Part shown: piece by piece, positions 63,137 through 64,000 of the stretch
Numbering within the stretch: position 1 is the first letter of the stretch
Layout: each line of letters begins with the position of its first letter
Assembly: GCF_025421715.1 (NCBI RefSeq)
Contig: NZ_JAOEFC010000002.1
Location: forward strand, 372,001-436,000
Length of the DNA: 64,000 nucleotides
Direction of reading: 5' to 3'
Source of the DNA: Microbacterium festucae
GTDB taxonomy: Bacteria > Actinomycetota > Actinomycetes > Actinomycetales > Microbacteriaceae
Program-made: the position numbers and the translations under genes
Notes under the pieces: generated by a model
What the model was told of the DNA's origin: nothing
Database searches by the model: none
Seen by the model: only the letters and a program-made list of their open reading frames with translations

Positions 63137-64000
63137 ATGATCGCTCCCTTCGAACCGACCGACCCGGCCCCCGCCTCCGCCTGGAGCGAGCTGGGCGAGG
63201 AAGCCCTCCGCTTCCTCGGCACGGTCGGCCTCACGGTCGGCAGCATCGCCCTCATCATCGCCGCCGCGTTCGTGCTGTCGTGGCTGATGCGGCGCCTCAT
63301 CCGCCGCGTCGTCGACCGCATCGTGAAGGGTGCGAAGTCGCGGGCAGCCACCGACGACACCCGCGCGATCGACAACTCCCCGCTCGCGCAGGTGCGCATC
63401 ATCCAGCGCACCCGCACACTCGGCTCGATCCTCACCAACGTGGTCAACACCACGATCGTGATCGTCGCCCTCATCCTCGTCGTCTTCACCATCAACGCCG
63501 ACGTGCTGGGCTCGTTCACCCTGCTGACCGCCGCAATCGGCGCCGGCCTCGGCTTCGGGGCGCAGAACATCGTCAAAGACGTGCTCAACGGCATCTTCAT
63601 CGTCGCCGAAGACCAGGTCGGCATCGGTGACGTGGTCGATCTCGGCCTGGCCACCGGCATCGTCGAGTACGTGAGCGTGCGGGTCACCCACGTGCGCGAT
63701 GTCAACGGCACCCTCTGGTACGTGCGCAACGGCGAGATCACCCGCATCGGCAACATGTCGCAGGGCTGGTCACGGGTCATCATCGACCTCGCCGTGCCCG
63801 CCGACGCCGACATCGCCGCCGTCGAGAAGGCGATGCTCGAGACCGCCAAGGGGCTCAGCAAGGATGCCAAGTGGCGCTCGCGCATCATCGAGCAGCCCGA
63901 GATGTGGGGTCTGGAGTCCATCAGCGGCGACGCCCTGGTCATCCGGCTCGTGCAGAAGACCCGCGCCAACGCGAAGGACGACGTGGCCCGGGAGCTGCGG
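63137..64000 (+). CDS. MscS-family small-conductance mechanosensitive channel, 3' end outside window
   Basis: Membrane channel opening on hypo-osmotic shock. The 288 codons present run to the window edge without a stop. They show two or three N-terminal helices (about residues 30-55, 100-122 and 125-145) and the pore-lining, glycine/alanine-rich TM3 (LLTAAIGAGLGFGAQNIVKD, about residues 129-148). The beta domain follows with FIVAEDQVGIGDVVDLG and GTLWYVRNGEITRIGN. The C-terminal alpha/beta domain has started at the edge. Confidence 0.93.
   Translation, partial: MIAPFEPTDPAPASAWSELGEEALRFLGTVGLTVGSIALIIAAAFVLSWLMRRLIRRVVDRIVKGAKSRAATDDTRAIDNSPLAQVRIIQRTRTLGSILTNVVNTTIVIVALILVVFTINADVLGSFTLLTAAIGAGLGFGAQNIVKDVLNGIFIVAEDQVGIGDVVDLGLATGIVEYVSVRVTHVRDVNGTLWYVRNGEITRIGNMSQGWSRVIIDLAVPADADIAAVEKAMLETAKGLSKDAKWRSRIIEQPEMWGLESISGDALVIRLVQKTRANAKDDVARELR

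Overview
The window is very GC-rich, densely packed chromosomal DNA. Gene content and order fit a high-GC Gram-positive actinobacterium of the family Microbacteriaceae, most likely Microbacterium or a close relative. The supporting markers are an ANTAR response regulator next to pyk, the HGxxPAAW protein and Trp-operon membrane protein in a his/trp run, an mIHF-like domain beside guanylate kinase, paired clpP genes upstream of clpX, and the mevalonate gene cluster. This is core chromosome: I see no insertion sequence, integrase, phage gene or CRISPR array.

Layout. 1-9.8 kb: an ANTAR regulator (cut by the left edge), tRNA-Leu(CAA), a SHOCT membrane protein, pyk, gltD-gltB and lgt. 9.8-16.6 kb: trpA-trpB-trpC, two small Trp-operon membrane proteins, hisI-hisF-hisG, hisE and rpe, all on the minus strand. 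16.6-17.4 kb: a gene-free block holding a ten-unit tandem array with a 63-bp period. 17.4-23.4 kb: rsmB, fmt, a priA-like gene, metK and rpoZ. 23.4-33.0 kb: gmk fused to an mIHF-like N-terminus, then pyrF-carB-carA-membrane protein-pyrC-pyrB-pyrR. This is a complete run from carbamoyl phosphate to dihydroorotate plus OMP decarboxylase, preceded by a PyrR-type RNA element. 33.1-39.5 kb (plus strand): six overlapping genes encoding the mevalonate pathway from HMG-CoA synthase to type 2 IPP isomerase. 39.6-46 kb: a metallo-beta-lactamase/Rieske protein, an SNF2 helicase, nusB, efp and aroQ. 46-52.7 kb: a repeat-bearing gene-free stretch, a DHFR-like reductase, an epoxide hydrolase-like protein, clpX, two clpP genes and trigger factor with a long lysine/alanine tail. 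52.7-64 kb: divergent tRNA-Pro and tRNA-Gly, a PASTA lipoprotein, a gamma-carbonic anhydrase-like protein, dps, an operon of rpiB/nei-like/FMN-binding protein/amidohydrolase, pepN, an ABC exporter pair and the start of an MscS channel.

Gene expression. Most neighbouring genes overlap by 4 bp (ATGA or GTGA), implying translational coupling in long operons. In at least eleven genes a TAnnnT -10 hexamer sits 6-7 bp from the start codon, the arrangement expected of leaderless mRNAs. Strong perfect hairpins close several units (pyk, rpoZ, clpP, tig, dps, the ABC pair).

I did not find an unmistakable new multi-gene system. The features least explained by standard annotation are the 63-bp array between rpe and rsmB, the mIHF-Gmk fusion, the MBL-Rieske protein and the basic tail of trigger factor. 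All coordinates and motifs were read by eye, and no database search was possible.
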